Below are positions 1 to 11,122 of a DNA stretch of 64,000 nt, piece by piece; within the stretch, counting starts at the first letter, position 1; every line of letters begins with the position of its first letter. This stretch comes from Xiphophorus maculatus (Eukaryota > Chordata > Actinopteri > Cyprinodontiformes > Poeciliidae). The notes under the pieces are model-generated. The model was not told where the DNA came from and did not search any database. It was given only the letters and a program-made list of their open reading frames with translations. A program made the position numbers and the translations under genes. Where the stretch lies: NCBI RefSeq assembly GCF_002775205.1, contig NC_036456.1, positions 5,409,463 to 5,473,462 on the forward strand. The letters are read 5' to 3'.

Positions 1-283
1 GACTGATGAGAAACACGTGGATGAGTTTCTTTAGATCTTTCCTCTAATGCTGGAGATGTTCTTCGGGTGATAGAAGGCCGATTTTGTTACTGTCCTTATG
101 TGACTCTGAAGGTTCAGGCCAGAGTCCATCACTACTACCCAATTTTGACCCTGGTCTCTGGTTTCTAGCTGTAATAACTGAAGCTGTGTCCTGACTCTAG
201 ATCTTTCCTCTTAAGGTCCAAAGTTGATAACTTCAGTTCATTTTTTTTCTTTGCTTAGTAAACATTTCCATTGATAATAAAAC
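1..283 (-). repeat. LINE fragment (reverse-transcriptase 3' part)
   Basis: This stretch is closely similar to 21040-21265 and belongs to the same family as 9495-9900. Read on the minus strand, the longer copy encodes text typical of the C-terminal part of a fish LINE reverse transcriptase, with FLISRIDYC and LQLIQDAAA. Here only a decayed part is left, cut by the window edge. No intact frame remains. Confidence 0.6.
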
Positions 284-430
284 TTTAAACACTTTCTGCA
301 TATCAACTTCCTACTTAAGCTCTAACCTCTTTCATATTGTAACAGCTTGAATTTATTTCCTAGTTTTAGTGAGAACAATGTTCCTGGGGTCTTCCAAAAC
401 CACAATATTGTTTCATTAAGAATAATCCAT

Positions 431-468
<38 letters not shown>

Positions 469-470
469 CA
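431..470. repeat. (TAA)n microsatellite
   Basis: About 12 to 13 uninterrupted AAT/TAA triplets. The short open frames across it, poly-Ile or poly-Tyr, are artefacts of the repeat. From 284 to 1150 I see no gene outside this tract. Confidence 0.95.
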
Positions 471-1154
471 AAACACTGTTTGACTCTGTCCTGTCTCATC
501 TCACTAGAGCACCATTGAACCAGAGGTAAATGGGTCTGGAGAAAGTGACAAGCAGCATTTCTACGCCCTCTTGTGTTGACAAGTTGCAACTGCAACAAAA
601 ACATCAAATAGTTCTGACAGTGTGGGAATGAGGAAATGTACTGCTGCCTATCATCATGTTACCCAAGTATTAATTTACAAAATATTCACCTGCATATTTT
701 CACCAGTCACAAATGAAAGCCTGTTGCCTTTTCCTCAACAGTGTGAAGCAGATTCTCAGTCTTTTACCTGACTGTGAGGAGATTAGCCTGTCAGGTTTTC
801 TCTTTGTTAGCATTCTGGACATGGAGATGGTGGTTCTGACTGAAGTTGGAGCTGACTGCTGTGTGAGGACTGGGCACAGTGAGTTTTGGGATGTGGGCTA
901 AAACCACAAGCTCTTTGATTAGAAAATGATAAATTTGATGAATGATGAATTATTACATTTTCTTCTCCTTTCCTAAATCCAACCATTTTCTTTAGAAGTC
1001 TCCGCCACTTATGTGTGTGAAGTAAACACACACCATGCTAGGTAGCACTCTGCCTCATTTAGCAGCGGCTCGGCTAATGTAAACGACAACGGCGTGCGTT
1101 GCCCTCGGTCAACAGGTTTACAAGCAGGCTTGTTGTCTTATCCTCGGATTTCCG

Positions 1155-1335
1155 AAAAATCCGAGGATACTGTGTGATCAGATTAAATGATCAATACAGA
1201 TTGTTAAAATTTAACAGTCAATTGATAAATACATGAAATGTAACCAAGACCAAGTCAACAAAAACTGCTGATACTGTCCAAAAGTCTCTATTTACTGTTC
1301 CGTTTCCTTGACCTTGACTCTACCAGAGGGCTTAC
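1155..1335. repeat. C1q-cluster duplicon tail (copy of 24420-24590)
   Basis: Words such as 'tgatcaataaa/ttgataaata', 'catgaaatg', 'agtctctatt/attttctatt' and 'gactctaccaga/ggctctaccata' occur in the same order as in 24420-24590, downstream of the second C1q gene. This suggests an old tandem duplication reaching the left edge of the window. The match is diverged and was judged by eye. Confidence 0.45.
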
Positions 1336-1600
1336 GGGAATGCAGCAACCATTGATCTAACGTGACCTTTCCAAAAAATGCTCTTGAGATTCCTTGTAGC
1401 CTGTTGTAAACTCGTGATGCAGTGGTCCTGAGTTTTAATCAAATATATACCTGCTATTCCTTGTGAATGCACAACAAAGTTTGATGTACATCATTTATGT
1501 GGTAGCTTGAAAAGGCATTGAGCTGTTTCACATGTAGTGACATTACAAAGATGAACTTCAATGTACGTTTTAGCTGACTGGCCAAATGAAAGTTGAGGAT

Positions 1601-2383
1601 ACATTTGGCAAACGATGCATGGTTTCCTAAATGTTCCTAAAATAAAAGTCAAATAAAATGCTGGTACCAAAAAACACCCTGTAGTAAATACTTTGTAGAG
1701 CCTTTTTTGGTTTCCTACAACAGCGTCTCCATTTCACCTGAGATGAAGACTTGAAAGGCAAATTACCTCGAAGCTTTACTGATTTAAGTCGACATCATTT
1801 TTCAAGGATGATCACAGATTCTTGACCTGACAATTCTCCTCCGTACATATTTTACATTTCAATTCTTCCATTGCAGCTCTGCTCTTTCAGTGAGATACTC
1901 GTTCTTCAAACATATAAAAAAAGAGAAAAAAATCAGTTAACAGTTGCTGCCATGCTTTTTTTCTTTTTTTTCCTCATCGACTCTCAACAACAAGTGCGGG
2001 AAAGGGTGGAGAGGAAGGTGGGTTGGTCAGTGACCTGTTCAATCTATCCAGATAAAACAAAAAAAATCAAACATGTTTGTTTGTGGTTGCAGCTGATGTT
2101 TCAACCCCTGCAGCCTTCACCCCTCTCACACTAACAGATTTTTATGCTGTTGGCTGAACGCGCCTATTGCAGAGCAGCACAGACTCTCCCCTGCTGGGAA
2201 CCGGGAGTAAAATCAGGTGAAACATTTGTGTGGCTTTAAATGAGACTGCAAAAAATACACTGTAAAAAAATATATATATATATATATACATATATATATC
2301 TATATATATATATATATATATATACTGTATGTATACAGTACAGACCAAAAGTTTGGACACACCTTCTAATTCAATGGCTAAGA
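1601..2383. repeat. Duplicated block, copy A
   Basis: This block is nearly identical to 10035-10780, including a poly-T tract, the words 'gtgcgggaaagggtggag' and 'cagcacagactctcccctgc', a TA microsatellite and the first about 50 bp of a Tc1-type terminal repeat. The two copies are in direct orientation 8.4 kb apart and differ by scattered substitutions and small indels. The short open frame at 1871-2134 is present in both copies, but it shows no recognisable domain and is probably not a gene. Confidence 0.9.
2269..2325. repeat. (TA)n microsatellite
   Basis: Imperfect TA dinucleotide tract inside duplicated block copy A, just before the Tc1 terminal repeat remnant. Confidence 0.9.
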
Positions 2384-2384
2384 A
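2335..2384 (+). mobile_element. Truncated Tc1-type terminal repeat
   Basis: The sequence CAGTACAGACCAAAAGTTTG and the next 30 bases match the left end of the full MITE at 10733-11125. The element stops at about 2384 and unrelated sequence follows, so this copy has lost its body and right end. Confidence 0.8.
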
Positions 2385-2477
2385 CTGTTACCTTATTGAA
2401 AGAAAATCAAACAATTTCTGTTTTGTTGACCAAATTCTTACCATTTGTTGCCTTGTGGTCAGGGACAGAAAAAATAA

Positions 2478-2862
2478 TTTCCATCCATCCATTTTCTGTT
2501 CACCCTTTGTCCCTAATGGGGTCGGGAGGGTTGCTGGTGCCTATCTCCAGCTACGTTCCAGGCGGGAGGCGGGGTTCACCCTGGACAGGTCGCCAGTCTG
2601 TTGCAGGGCAACACAAAGACATACAGGACAAACAACCATTCACACACACACACACCCCTAGGGAGAATTTAGATAGACCAATTAACCTAACAGTCATGTT
2701 TTTGGACTGTGGGAGGAAGCCGGAGTACCCGGAGAGAACCCACGCATGCACAGGGAGAACATGCAAACTCCATGCAGAAAGACCCTGGCCGGGAATCGAA
2801 CCCAGGACCTTCTTGCTGCAAGGCAACAGTGCTACCAACTGCGCCACTGTGCAGCCCAAAAA
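2478..2862 (-). mobile_element. tRNA-derived SINE
   Basis: Read on the minus strand the element starts near 2862 with a tRNA-like head. It has an A box (TGGCGCAGTTGG) and a B box (GGTTCGATTCC), the internal promoter of RNA polymerase III. A body common in fish SINEs follows, with a 'CTCCGGGTACTCCGGC' core, and then a tail ending in 'GGATGGATGG'. A CA-rich stretch at 2640-2657 lies inside. Open frames on both strands here are artefacts. Confidence 0.85.
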
Positions 2863-2929
2863 TAATTTCAAGGTCCACAAATGGCCCCTGGGCCACACTT
2901 TGCCTACTACATAATACATATTAAATTGA

Positions 2930-3010
2930 CTTAAAGTCCACAGTTAGACAACTGTGGACTTCAGTCTGTCAATAAAGTTTGAGTTGAATTAAATTAAATA
3001 CAATTGCACT
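2930..3010. repeat. Diverged copy of the C1q-2 3' flank
   Basis: 'gtctgtcaataaagtttgag' here resembles 'gtctgtcaatgaagcttgaa' at 23555-23575, just beyond the second C1q gene. It may be the 3' end of a lost upstream copy. The similarity is short. Confidence 0.35.
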
Positions 3011-3199
3011 GAAAGTGTTGTGATAGAAAACATCAATAATAAAATGTCTAAAGCATTAAGTGGTGTGAGGTGATGTCAATGATAATTTCACACACAGTCT
3101 CGCTACGACTCATCATCTCAGTCCAACGCTCCAACAAACTCTTGTAAACGGCATCATAGAGAAGCATGGTGGTTAAGACATGCTGAAGAGGGACTTTTT

Positions 3200-3530
3200 T
3201 AAATGCTAGGACATTGTTAGAATCAGACAGGCGTTGTCAGAAATGTCTCATCTGGTTCCAATAACTAGGTTGTTGCTCAGTGGTCCAAAGTTTTCTTTTC
3301 ACATGAAAATGTTTCCTGATGTTTGTTCCAGCTGGAATTTGAACTTTTCTCTTGTGATGCCAAATGTATCAAGACCCGATTCAATGACCATGATGTTACT
3401 GGACATGTTGACCGGAGCCCCATGGAGAATCTAAGGTGTTCTGTCTGGAGCAGGAGTCCTCCAGCTCAGGTATTCAGGGCCAGTTTTCTGCAACATTTAA
3501 ATGTCTCCCTTGTTCAACACATCTAAATTC
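3200..3530 (+). pseudogene. Possible decayed Tc1-type transposase fragment
   Basis: The stretch 'ggtccaaagttttctttt' at about 3281-3298 resembles the WSKVFFSDES part of many fish Tc1-like transposases. A later stretch, 'tgaccggagccccatggaga', could be a worn form of the region near the last catalytic residue. No terminal repeats were found and the frame is broken. This is a weak call; the region may be unrelated. Confidence 0.25.
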
Positions 3531-3619
3531 AACCATGTGAGGCTGACGATGCCAACCACAGCAACCTTTTGAAAAATCGCCCCATCATTGGAATGTGGCA
3601 AATGGGAAAATGAAAACCT

Positions 3620-3800
3620 AACATCATACCAAAGGAAAATAAAGCTCTGGTTTTTGCACCAATCGCAGTCAACACACGTCTCTGTCGTTCCAGGCTGTCA
3701 ACTAAATTCCACTGTGTTGTATCAAAACCTAAGCTTGTGTTTGTCTATCTTCTAGTGAAACTAAGCTATACTTACTTCTTCCCTGTATCAGAGTAATCCC
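3620..3800. repeat. 5'-flank duplicon of the C1q genes (copy of 20250-20415)
   Basis: Both stretches share 'caactaaattccac', 'gtgttgtatcaaaa', 'aagctggtgttt' variants and 'agtgaaactaa/agtaaaactaa' in the same order. One lies about 0.36 kb upstream of the first C1q gene and the other 1.6 kb upstream of the second, where a LINE fragment has been inserted in between. This supports tandem duplication of gene plus promoter region. Confidence 0.6.
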
Positions 3801-4095
3801 TTGAAGTGTTATCTTCACAAGATGCAGCGACTCACTAAAGACGTGTTCACACAGAAACGATTAAAAGGTTTTTTGTCATTCAGGCTCTGTGTTCACAAGA
3901 ATCTAAAGTATATAATTTTCCTCATTATTATGATTGTCACTTTGAATGAAATTTATATGAGCATCTCTATGTCTGCCAACTCCGTTAGTGCCAACATTGA
4001 TTTTCAAGAAATATTTCAACATCGCAAAAGCACTGATAAAGTAAACTGAGCATTCACAGCATGTTTTCCCGGCAGTTAATCATTAATCCTGAAGC

Positions 4096-4105
4096 TTTAT
4101 AAAAA
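4096..4105 (+). promoter_or_regulatory. TATA box of C1q-like gene 1
   Basis: TTTATAAAAA lies 54 bp before the start codon at 4159, which fits a transcription start near 4125-4135 and a short leader. The second gene has TATAAAAG at a similar distance. Confidence 0.65.
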
Positions 4106-4158
4106 CAGCAAACAGGATCGAGTCAATTAGAATAATAGAGACAGCATACAGAACCAGG

Positions 4159-6445
4159 ATGACTTTCAGTGTGTGGTTGTTAGTGTGTTTCTGTGGTTTA
4201 ACTTTGGGCCAGAATGTTTTACCTCAAACAGAAGTCGCTACTGAAATCGGGTCATGCTTTCCTGATATGTGTAAGTTCCTCAAAGAGTTTGGAGCCATGA
4301 AAGCTAAACTAGAAACTGTGGAAACAAATCTGAAAGAGAAAAGTGAAGCCTTGGAAACAAAGCTGAAAGAGAAACAAGAAGTCATGGAAACGAGGCAGAA
4401 GGAGACTGAAAACCAGGTTCTAGAACTGAAGAAGAAAGGTAAAGTCTGTTTTTGGACATTTTAAAAACATATTACTAAACAAATGAAAAGTTTACAAATA
4501 TATTTATACTTTTTTTTTTTTAGATGCAACCAACATAGCATTTAGTGCTGCAATTGGTGGCAGTGGAAGCAATGGACACATTGGACCCTTCAACACAGAC
4601 ACAACCATAATCTACAGAAAACTAATAATCAATGTGGGCAATGCCTACAATCAGCACACAGGTGGGTCATTCTATTATTTAAATCATACATTTCTATATT
4701 TGAATACCTGTAGTATCAAGAGTCACTAGGGTAGGAGTTCATGAACTCTCCTACTGCGGATGTCCAAGAATTATAACACAATATTGTTACGACTCAGTCA
4801 AGCCAAAGGGCAATAAACCAATAAACAACAACCAGAATGTAGTTAGTATTAAAAAAGAGGATCATTTAATGCTAGCTTTGGACAAAACGTTTGGCTCTTT
4901 TCCTCTTTATTCTTGCCCGGGATCGACGAGTGACGTTCTCCGTGGACGTGCAGCGACCGCGTGCTGCTAAAACGAAACAACAAAGCGCGTTGACGTCACA
5001 GATCACAGAGTTTAATCTCATACAAAGCAATGAACAACAAAGCTGCAGAGGAACAGAGATATGCATTTTCTCATAAAAATAAAGAACACACAATAGGGGA
5101 AACAGACACACAAAACACATAAGACAGACAAAGGCGCCCACGTGGAGAAAAAGATGAAAAAACTCCGAGACTCTCCGGTGCTGACCTGGAATTTTAACTA
5201 AAGAGGCGTTTCCCTATTTAATATATGCAAAGAAGGCGCTCCGTTGTCTGACCAATCAGGGACCCGTTTCGGCCCACCAGAGAACCCCGGAAACTCCCCT
5301 CATTATGGCAAAGGTGTCTGGTTTTTATCTAAGTAAGAGGGCGGACCACTTCGTGCCCATCGCTGCCTGATACGGAAGATCCCTGGCGCCAAACGTCCTA
5401 AGATGAGATTTCACAGACACCTCCGAAGTCCCTTCTCCCATTGGAATTTAAATTTTATTGCTGTGGTGTCAGCGGGGGAGGAAAAGGCCCTGCTCTGTCT
5501 GCTTATCGCATCTCAGACGAGACCTGTTCCAAATAAGAGTATTATACATAACTGTTACACATGTCGTAGATTATCTGTATTAAACACTAAAATAATCATT
5601 TTTCTTAACATTAGTTAACAATATCTATTGTTAAACAAATAAGAGGGTTTCCTGTTAACTTTATAACAACAATATAAAAAAAAACATGCAATTCAATCTG
5701 ATTAAAAGAGACAAATGTATAAAGCTACCTGCGTGTCTGACGTGTCAAAGTGGCTCTAGCCCTTGGTTTTTTTTGCCAGCCTATTTGTCAGATGTGATGG
5801 ACGCGCTTGATGCATCAAACGCTCCGAATCTTCAAATCACGCGGCGCTAGAAGCTCAAAAGGCACCGTGACGGTCCGTGACTCACGTTTATGTGAGTCAC
5901 CACATAAACTTTGAATGTAAACCGGACACGTCTGATGCTGAAAGTGCATCTGATGTGAACGCACTATTAAGACTGAGACTAAGAGCATATCCAAGGCTAA
6001 TGCTAGCTTATCTGTGCTAATGGACAGCAATCCATTTGGTCAACAGCCTATGCATGCTAGTCAGCAGCCTCTCCAAAGTCAACGCAAATGAGTAACCTCC
6101 TTAAATAAAAAGACTGAATCGTGTTTTATAATATTTATTAAACCTAAATCTTGTTTTTCCCCAGGTATCTTCGCTGCACCAGTTCCAGGCATATACTACT
6201 TCACCTTCTTTTATCATGCTGTTGGAACACAAGTTGTCAATCTATCCCTGATGAAGAACAACGAGGAAGTTGTGACAACCTATGACCACAAAACATCACA
6301 TGATGTGGCTGATAATGGAGGCAATGCAGCTTTGCTGCAACTGCAACAAGGAGACCAAGTGTACGTGCGGATGCATGCGAACAGTCACGTCTGGCAGAAC
6401 GAACAAATCACCACCTTCAGTGGTGTTCTTCTGCGTCAACTCTGA
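4159..6445 (+). CDS. Secreted C1q-domain protein, gene 1 (three exons)
   Basis: Exons 4159-4438, 4524-4661 and 6165-6445 join in frame (all junctions phase 1, GT-AG) to encode about 232 residues. Residues 1-17 form a signal peptide (hydrophobic, ending LTLGQ). Residues about 30-93 are a Glu/Lys-rich heptad region that should form a coiled coil. The rest is a globular C1q domain starting near IAFSAAIGG, with the family words YNQHTG, GIYYFTFFYHA and LQLQQGDQVYV, and ending FSGVLLRQL. There is no collagen repeat, so it belongs with the fish C1q-like/cerebellin-like secreted lectins rather than complement C1q chains. Members form trimers and many are thought to act in innate immunity; that role is inferred from family. 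The start has a TATA box 54 bp upstream. Intron 2 (1.5 kb) carries an LTR-like insertion, and another LTR lies 20 bp after the stop. A paralogue is at 22061. Confidence 0.85.
4785..5610 (+). mobile_element. Solo-LTR-like element in C1q-1 intron 2
   Basis: It starts TGTTACGAC and ends CTTAACA (TG...CA), and it is homologous in opposite orientation to 52925-53740. Shared words include 'gcgttgacgtcacagatcac' and 'ggcaaacg/ggacaaaacgtttggctc', plus a stretch around 'atgcatttttctcat'. The length (about 0.82 kb) and lack of coding frames fit a solo LTR. I could not find a clear target duplication, so the ends are approximate. Open frames inside it are not genes. Confidence 0.55.
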
Positions 6446-6451
6446 AATAAA
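6446..6451 (+). terminator. AATAAA directly after the C1q-1 stop
   Basis: AATAAA follows the TGA without a gap. The original 3' UTR is split by the LTR at 6466, and another AATAAA occurs at about 7290, beyond the LTR. Which signal is used cannot be told from sequence. Confidence 0.4.
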
Positions 6452-6465
6452 CTATATATGCTACG

Positions 6466-6761
6466 TGTTACGACCCGCTACCCTCACCCTGGCTCGTTCT
6501 TAGTTCCTTTATACAGATTACGGGGAAGAGGGGCCGCAACATTAAGTGCGTAATGTTTTCCAACCAAAAGAAACCGAGAAAAAGAAACAAAAGGGCACCT
6601 GACGGAACACACAGTGTGGTGGGGCTTACCTTAAACGTCCAATCCGTAGGTTACGTTCCTCAATCCAGAACTCATCCATGGAGAAGGCCAGCCCTCGCGA
6701 TTCTTCATACGTCAGGCGTTTTGTTTAATAGTTTTTATGTTTTCTTTGTCTTTAAATATGT

Positions 6762-6799
<38 letters not shown>

Positions 6800-7257
6800 T
6801 TTTCTTTTCTCTTTTCCTTAAAACATCCGCACCTCTGGTGATTTCAATGGTGGTTGGTCTTGGCAGGCGTGTAACTTCCCCGGTGCTTGAATTCCTAGCG
6901 TCCAGCCGGTTTTCAAAACAAAAGAAAATAAATAAACAAATCCAAACAAACGAAGATAAACTTCCTCCCGGCCAAAACTTCCGACGCTCCCCTCTGGGTG
7001 GATCCGTCCCGAGGTGAAGGTACTCTTTTCCCAGAGCCTTCCCGCAGCGTTTTAATCAATTTTTCTTTGTCGAACTCCGCTGCTACCGCAGCTTTTCAGA
7101 CGCCACCATCACTCATCATTTTTCAGGTGCGCCACCAGCCCAACTAAAACACCTGGGCTGGCTAAGCCCCGCCCCCCACCGGTGAACCGTCAAAGGTGCC
7201 AACAATAAAACAAAAATAAACAATCAGGAGGCGGAAGCAAAGTACGAGCATGTAACA
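6466..7257 (+). mobile_element. Solo LTR with TACG target duplication
   Basis: The element begins TGTTACGACC and ends GCATGTAACA (TG...CA with a short inverted end TGTTAC/GTAACA), 792 bp. It is flanked by TACG on both sides (6462-6465 and 7258-7261). There is no internal region. It shares the TGTTACGAC start with the element at 4785. A (TA)n tract lies at about 6763-6797. The open frame at 6553-7017 is a by-product. Confidence 0.75.
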
Positions 7258-8050
7258 TACGCTACTATACGCTCAACGTATAAGCTTTTTAATAAATTTC
7301 TTGTCTCCAAACTAAATTTACTGTTAACAGCCCTCGAGTCATTTATTGTGTAAACACAAGTGGGAATGAATCCAGAATTCAAATTGTACCCGATGAAGAA
7401 TGACCTTGGAGTAATTTCTGCAATAAACCACTAATGTTTACAGGCACGTGCAGAGGGGAAGGTGGGGTGAGGGGGGCTTGAGCCCCTGCCCTTTTTATCC
7501 TTGATGCCCCTATTGCCCTTTTTGAGTTGGTTTTTTTTTATTTTTAATCTGTATGTCAGAAGGCCTGTTTGTGCCCCTCAGCAATAATATTTAGCTAAAT
7601 ATAATAATTTAGTAAAAATAAACTAGTCTTTCTGCCCTCAGTCTATTAATGACTCTCAGAGCCTCCATGTTGTTCAGACTCCGGGTCCATGGTGAGGAGG
7701 AGGAGGCAGATCTGTGTCCTCTATCAAATTATGGGCAAGAATATTTTTTCATACATGGTTTGTGAATAAAAACGTAGGTCTGATGTTAGAAAAACTGTTT
7801 CTATTTATATTTTTATAATCGTCCTTGCAATAGCAGTAAAAAACCCGCCTCACACCTAAAAACAGAAATGCTGCAGATCCAGAGAAACTTCTGACTTTAA
7901 CTTCATCATTCTGCTAAAGGCCCGGTTCACTACAGGCAGCTTTAGTCGGTCCACCGACTGATAGAAAGAATGTCTGTCTTTATATCAGACATCCTGATAT
8001 AAGACACGGTACCGACTGTCACCGCGAGTCGCGACGCAGATCAAAGCCCC

Positions 8051-8090
8051 GGTACCACCTGGTACCACCTGGTACCACCTGGTACCACCT
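8051..8090. repeat. 10-bp tandem repeat x4
   Basis: Four perfect copies of GGTACCACCT inside the hAT-type element. Each unit carries a KpnI-type palindrome GGTACC. Confidence 0.95.
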
Positions 8091-8365
8091 GCTCTCTGTT
8101 TTCTCTGCTTCTCCTTAACGTTTCTACCAGGCTGTTTAAAGTCGCTGCTGACTGGATCTGGACTAGAGGTTCACGGCTGTAAATAGAAGTTACTGCAGAA
8201 CCTCAAGTGTTAAAGGAAGATTCGGCCCATTTAGAGTCACAAAATAAACATCAGAGAAAATATTGTAGCAATAATTAGAACCACAGCAAAAAGCCAAACA
8301 TGAGACAATGAAATGAATCAAAATGTCTCCAAAGCATCGGGGGACTGACAGGGGCCGCCAGGGGA

Positions 8366-8406
8366 TTCCAGGTAGATTCCAGGTGGATTCCAGGTAGATT
8401 CCAGAG
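8366..8406. repeat. 13-bp tandem repeat x3
   Basis: Three near-perfect copies of 'gattccaggtaga', the unit alternating 'gtaga' and 'gtgga'. It lies in the hAT-type element. Confidence 0.85.
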
Positions 8407-9494
8407 ATGTGCGTTGCAGCAGCTGTTCCTCCAGGGCCGGCCCAAGGTAATATGGGGCCTTAGACAGAACCCCCCTCTACCCCCTGAAACCCGTCCTACT
8501 AAGAACCTCAGCATCACTAACATGTTTAAATATCGATCAGGTGAATCTGTGAGAGGGAGACCAGGTTTATTGGCCCAGTTTAAAATCAATCACTGATTAT
8601 TGGTTATTTGCTGTGATGTATTTGTGAACAAACCCAATTCAAACACAAAGATTACACCATATTGTAGCCATGGTAACACAACAATCCAACTATCAAGATG
8701 ATTCTTTAAACTTTTACAAAGTAAACGTCCTAATTAAATCCTAAATGTACTATTTATGCATTAAATAAAATTTAATAACATTGTTATTCTCTATAAATGA
8801 TGCTACAGGTTTAGATCTACGATCTCTGTTACAATTAAACCATTTCTAGGGGCCCCTGAATGTCTGGAGGCCCCTGAATGTCTGAATGGCCCCACCACCA
8901 GCTACTGAGTTTTCTGTGCCTTGATATCTCAGTCTTATAATTCTAGATCTCAGAGATACTAAAATCAAAACCTTATATAGTTTTAACCCCTTTGAGCTTT
9001 TTTGATCTATAAATCATTCTGCAGCCAGGTTGTTCTAGAGGTTAAATAGATATTATTAGGGCTTAATTATTAAAATTGCAGCAAATGTTCTTATTTCATA
9101 ACTTCATAACCTTTGACCTTCCCTCATCTGGTCTGTTTAACAGCTACAGTCTTAGATCAGCTCAGCCCTCCAGGACTGTCAGCAGCAGAAACAGAAACTT
9201 TATACCTGTTGGGGAAAATAGAGACTAGATTTGCTTTGCATTGTCTCCACATGATGGCAACGATATAATAGGATCCAATTAGATTCTTGATTAATATGGG
9301 TTGTTGCTGTGTTGTTGAACGGTGATTTTGTTCAATGTGCCCCTTTTTTAAATTTGAGTCCTGGCCCCTCCATAGGTCTCTGCAGGCCCTGCCTGTTTAC
9401 AATTATTCTTCACCTCTGATTCTCCGTCACAATTCTGACATTTTAAACAAAGGTTGAGAAAACAGAAGGTCAACAGTTCCACACTCTCAGTCAC

Positions 9495-9900
9495 TCAAGA
9501 ATCCTGAAGTCAAGTTTATTTGTGCGGAACATTTTCAGCAACAAGACGGTTCAAAGTGCTTTATAGTGACAAAATATATTGTCAGCAATTATGAAAGATG
9601 CAATAGACATTACATTTTGTCAAATGTCACCACCGAAATATGTTGATCAATGTGTTTCGGCTGTTTTGCAGTTTTGTGGAAGTTTGTTCCAGATTCTTGG
9701 TGCATAGAAGCTGAATGCTGCTTCAACCATTTTTGGTTCTGGTTCTGGGGATGCAGAGGAGAACCGGAACCAGAAGACCTGAGAGGTGTGGAAGGTTGGT
9801 ACAACAACAGCAGATCTTTAATGTATTCCCTGGTTTTAGTGAGAACACCAGCAGCAGCATCCTGGATCAGCTGCAGCTGGAGGATTGATTGTTTAGGCCA
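9495..9900 (-). repeat. LINE 3' end, 5'-truncated
   Basis: On the minus strand the last part reads 'aaagcactttgaaccgtctt' followed by 'acaaataaacttgac', a typical ending of fish LINEs near the poly(A) site. The upstream part, 9660-9900, matches the reverse-transcriptase fragment at 20765-21000. The copy stops at about 9900, where a hAT MITE fragment begins. Confidence 0.7.
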
Positions 9901-10034
9901 GGGGTGTCCAAAGTCGGTTCTGGAGGGCCGGCAGCCTGCATGTTTTAGTTCTCTCCCTGGTTTAACGCACCTGCCTCAAATGATGGCTCGTTAGAAGACC
10001 TAAAGGTTGTTGGTACCACCAGGGAGAGAACTAA
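9900..10034. mobile_element. Truncated hAT MITE
   Basis: It starts CAGGGGTGTCCAAAGT and contains 'ttagttctctccctgg' and its complement 'ccagggagagaactaa', so it folds back on itself. This matches a MITE type common in fish. The right end (expected to end CACCCCTG) is missing; duplicated block copy B begins exactly there. Confidence 0.7.
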
Positions 10035-10780
10035 AACATTTGGCAAACGATGCATGGTTTCCTAAATGTTCCTAAAATAAAAGTCAAATAAAATGCTGGT
10101 ACCAAAAAACACCCTGTAGTAAATACTTTGTAGAGCCTTTTTTGGTTTCCTACAACAGCGTCTCCATTTCACCTGAGATGAAGACTTGAAAGGCAAATTA
10201 TCTCGAAGTTTTACTGATTTAAGTCGACATCATTTTTCAAGGAATATCTCAGATTCTTGACCTGACAATTCTCCTCCGTACATATTTACATTTCAATTCT
10301 TCCATTGCAGCTCTGCTCTTTCAGTGAGATCCTCCTTCTTCAAACATATAAAAAAAAGAGAAAAAAATCAGTTAACAGTTGCTGCCATGCTTTTTTTCTT
10401 TTTTTCATTGACTCAACAACAAGTGCAGGAAAGGGTGGAGAGGAAGGTGGGTTGGTCAGTGACCTGTTCAAACTATCCAGATAAAACAAAAAAAATCAAA
10501 CATGTTTGTTTGTGGTTGCAGCTGATGTTTCAACCCCTGCAGCCTTCACCCCTCTCACACTAACAGATTTTTATGCTGTTGGCTGAAGGCGCCTATTGCA
10601 GAGCAGCACAGACTCTCCCCTGCTGGGAACCGGGAGTAAAATCAGGTGAAACATTTGTGTGGCTTTAAATGAGACTGCAAAAAATACACTGTAAAAATAT
10701 ATATATATATGTATATATATACTTTATATATACAGTACAGACCAAAAGTTTGGACACACCTTTCTAATTCAATGGCTTTT
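10035..10780. repeat. Duplicated block, copy B
   Basis: Second copy of 1601-2383, in the same orientation. It ends with a complete Tc1-type MITE, whereas copy A has only its first 50 bp. The left junction cuts a hAT MITE. Confidence 0.9.
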
Positions 10781-11122
10781 CTTTATTTTCATGACTATTT
10801 ATAAGGCAATAAATCCCACTTATTAAACTGACAGGACAGGTTGACCTATGAAGTGAAAACCATTTCAGGTGACGACCTCTTGAAGCTCATCAAGAAAATG
10901 CAGAGTGTGTGCAAAGCAGTAATCACAGCAAAAGGTTGTTACTTTGAAGAAACTAGAATATAAGGGCTATTTTCAGTTGTTTTACACTTTTTTGTTTAGT
11001 GCATATTTCCACATGTGTTATTCATAGTTTTGATGCCTTCAGTGTGAATCTACAATGTCAATAGTCATGAAAATAAAGGAAACTCATTGAATTAAAAGGT
11101 GCGTCCAAACTTTTGCTCTGTA

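Larger units (their letters stand above)
7443..9393. mobile_element. Non-autonomous hAT-type transposon, 1.95 kb
   Basis: Eight-base target duplications TGTTTACA at 7435-7442 and 9394-9401 flank a sequence whose ends are imperfect inverted repeats (GGCACGTGCAGAG on the left; the complement of the right end reads GGCAGGGCCTGCAGAG). An 8-bp duplication is the mark of hAT elements. No transposase is present; the longest frames are short. Inside are small tandem repeats (8051-8090 and 8366-8404) and a stretch starting 'cagggccggcccaaggtaat' near 8432 that may be a nested older element. Confidence 0.75.

Noticed and set aside
1871-2134. Open frame of 87 codons present in both copies of the duplicated block
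   Set aside because: No recognisable domain and a poly-Phe run from a T tract. Presence in both copies follows from the duplication, not from selection.
2551-2919. Open frames on both strands around 2.55-2.92 kb
   Set aside because: They lie within a tRNA-derived SINE and change with its strand.
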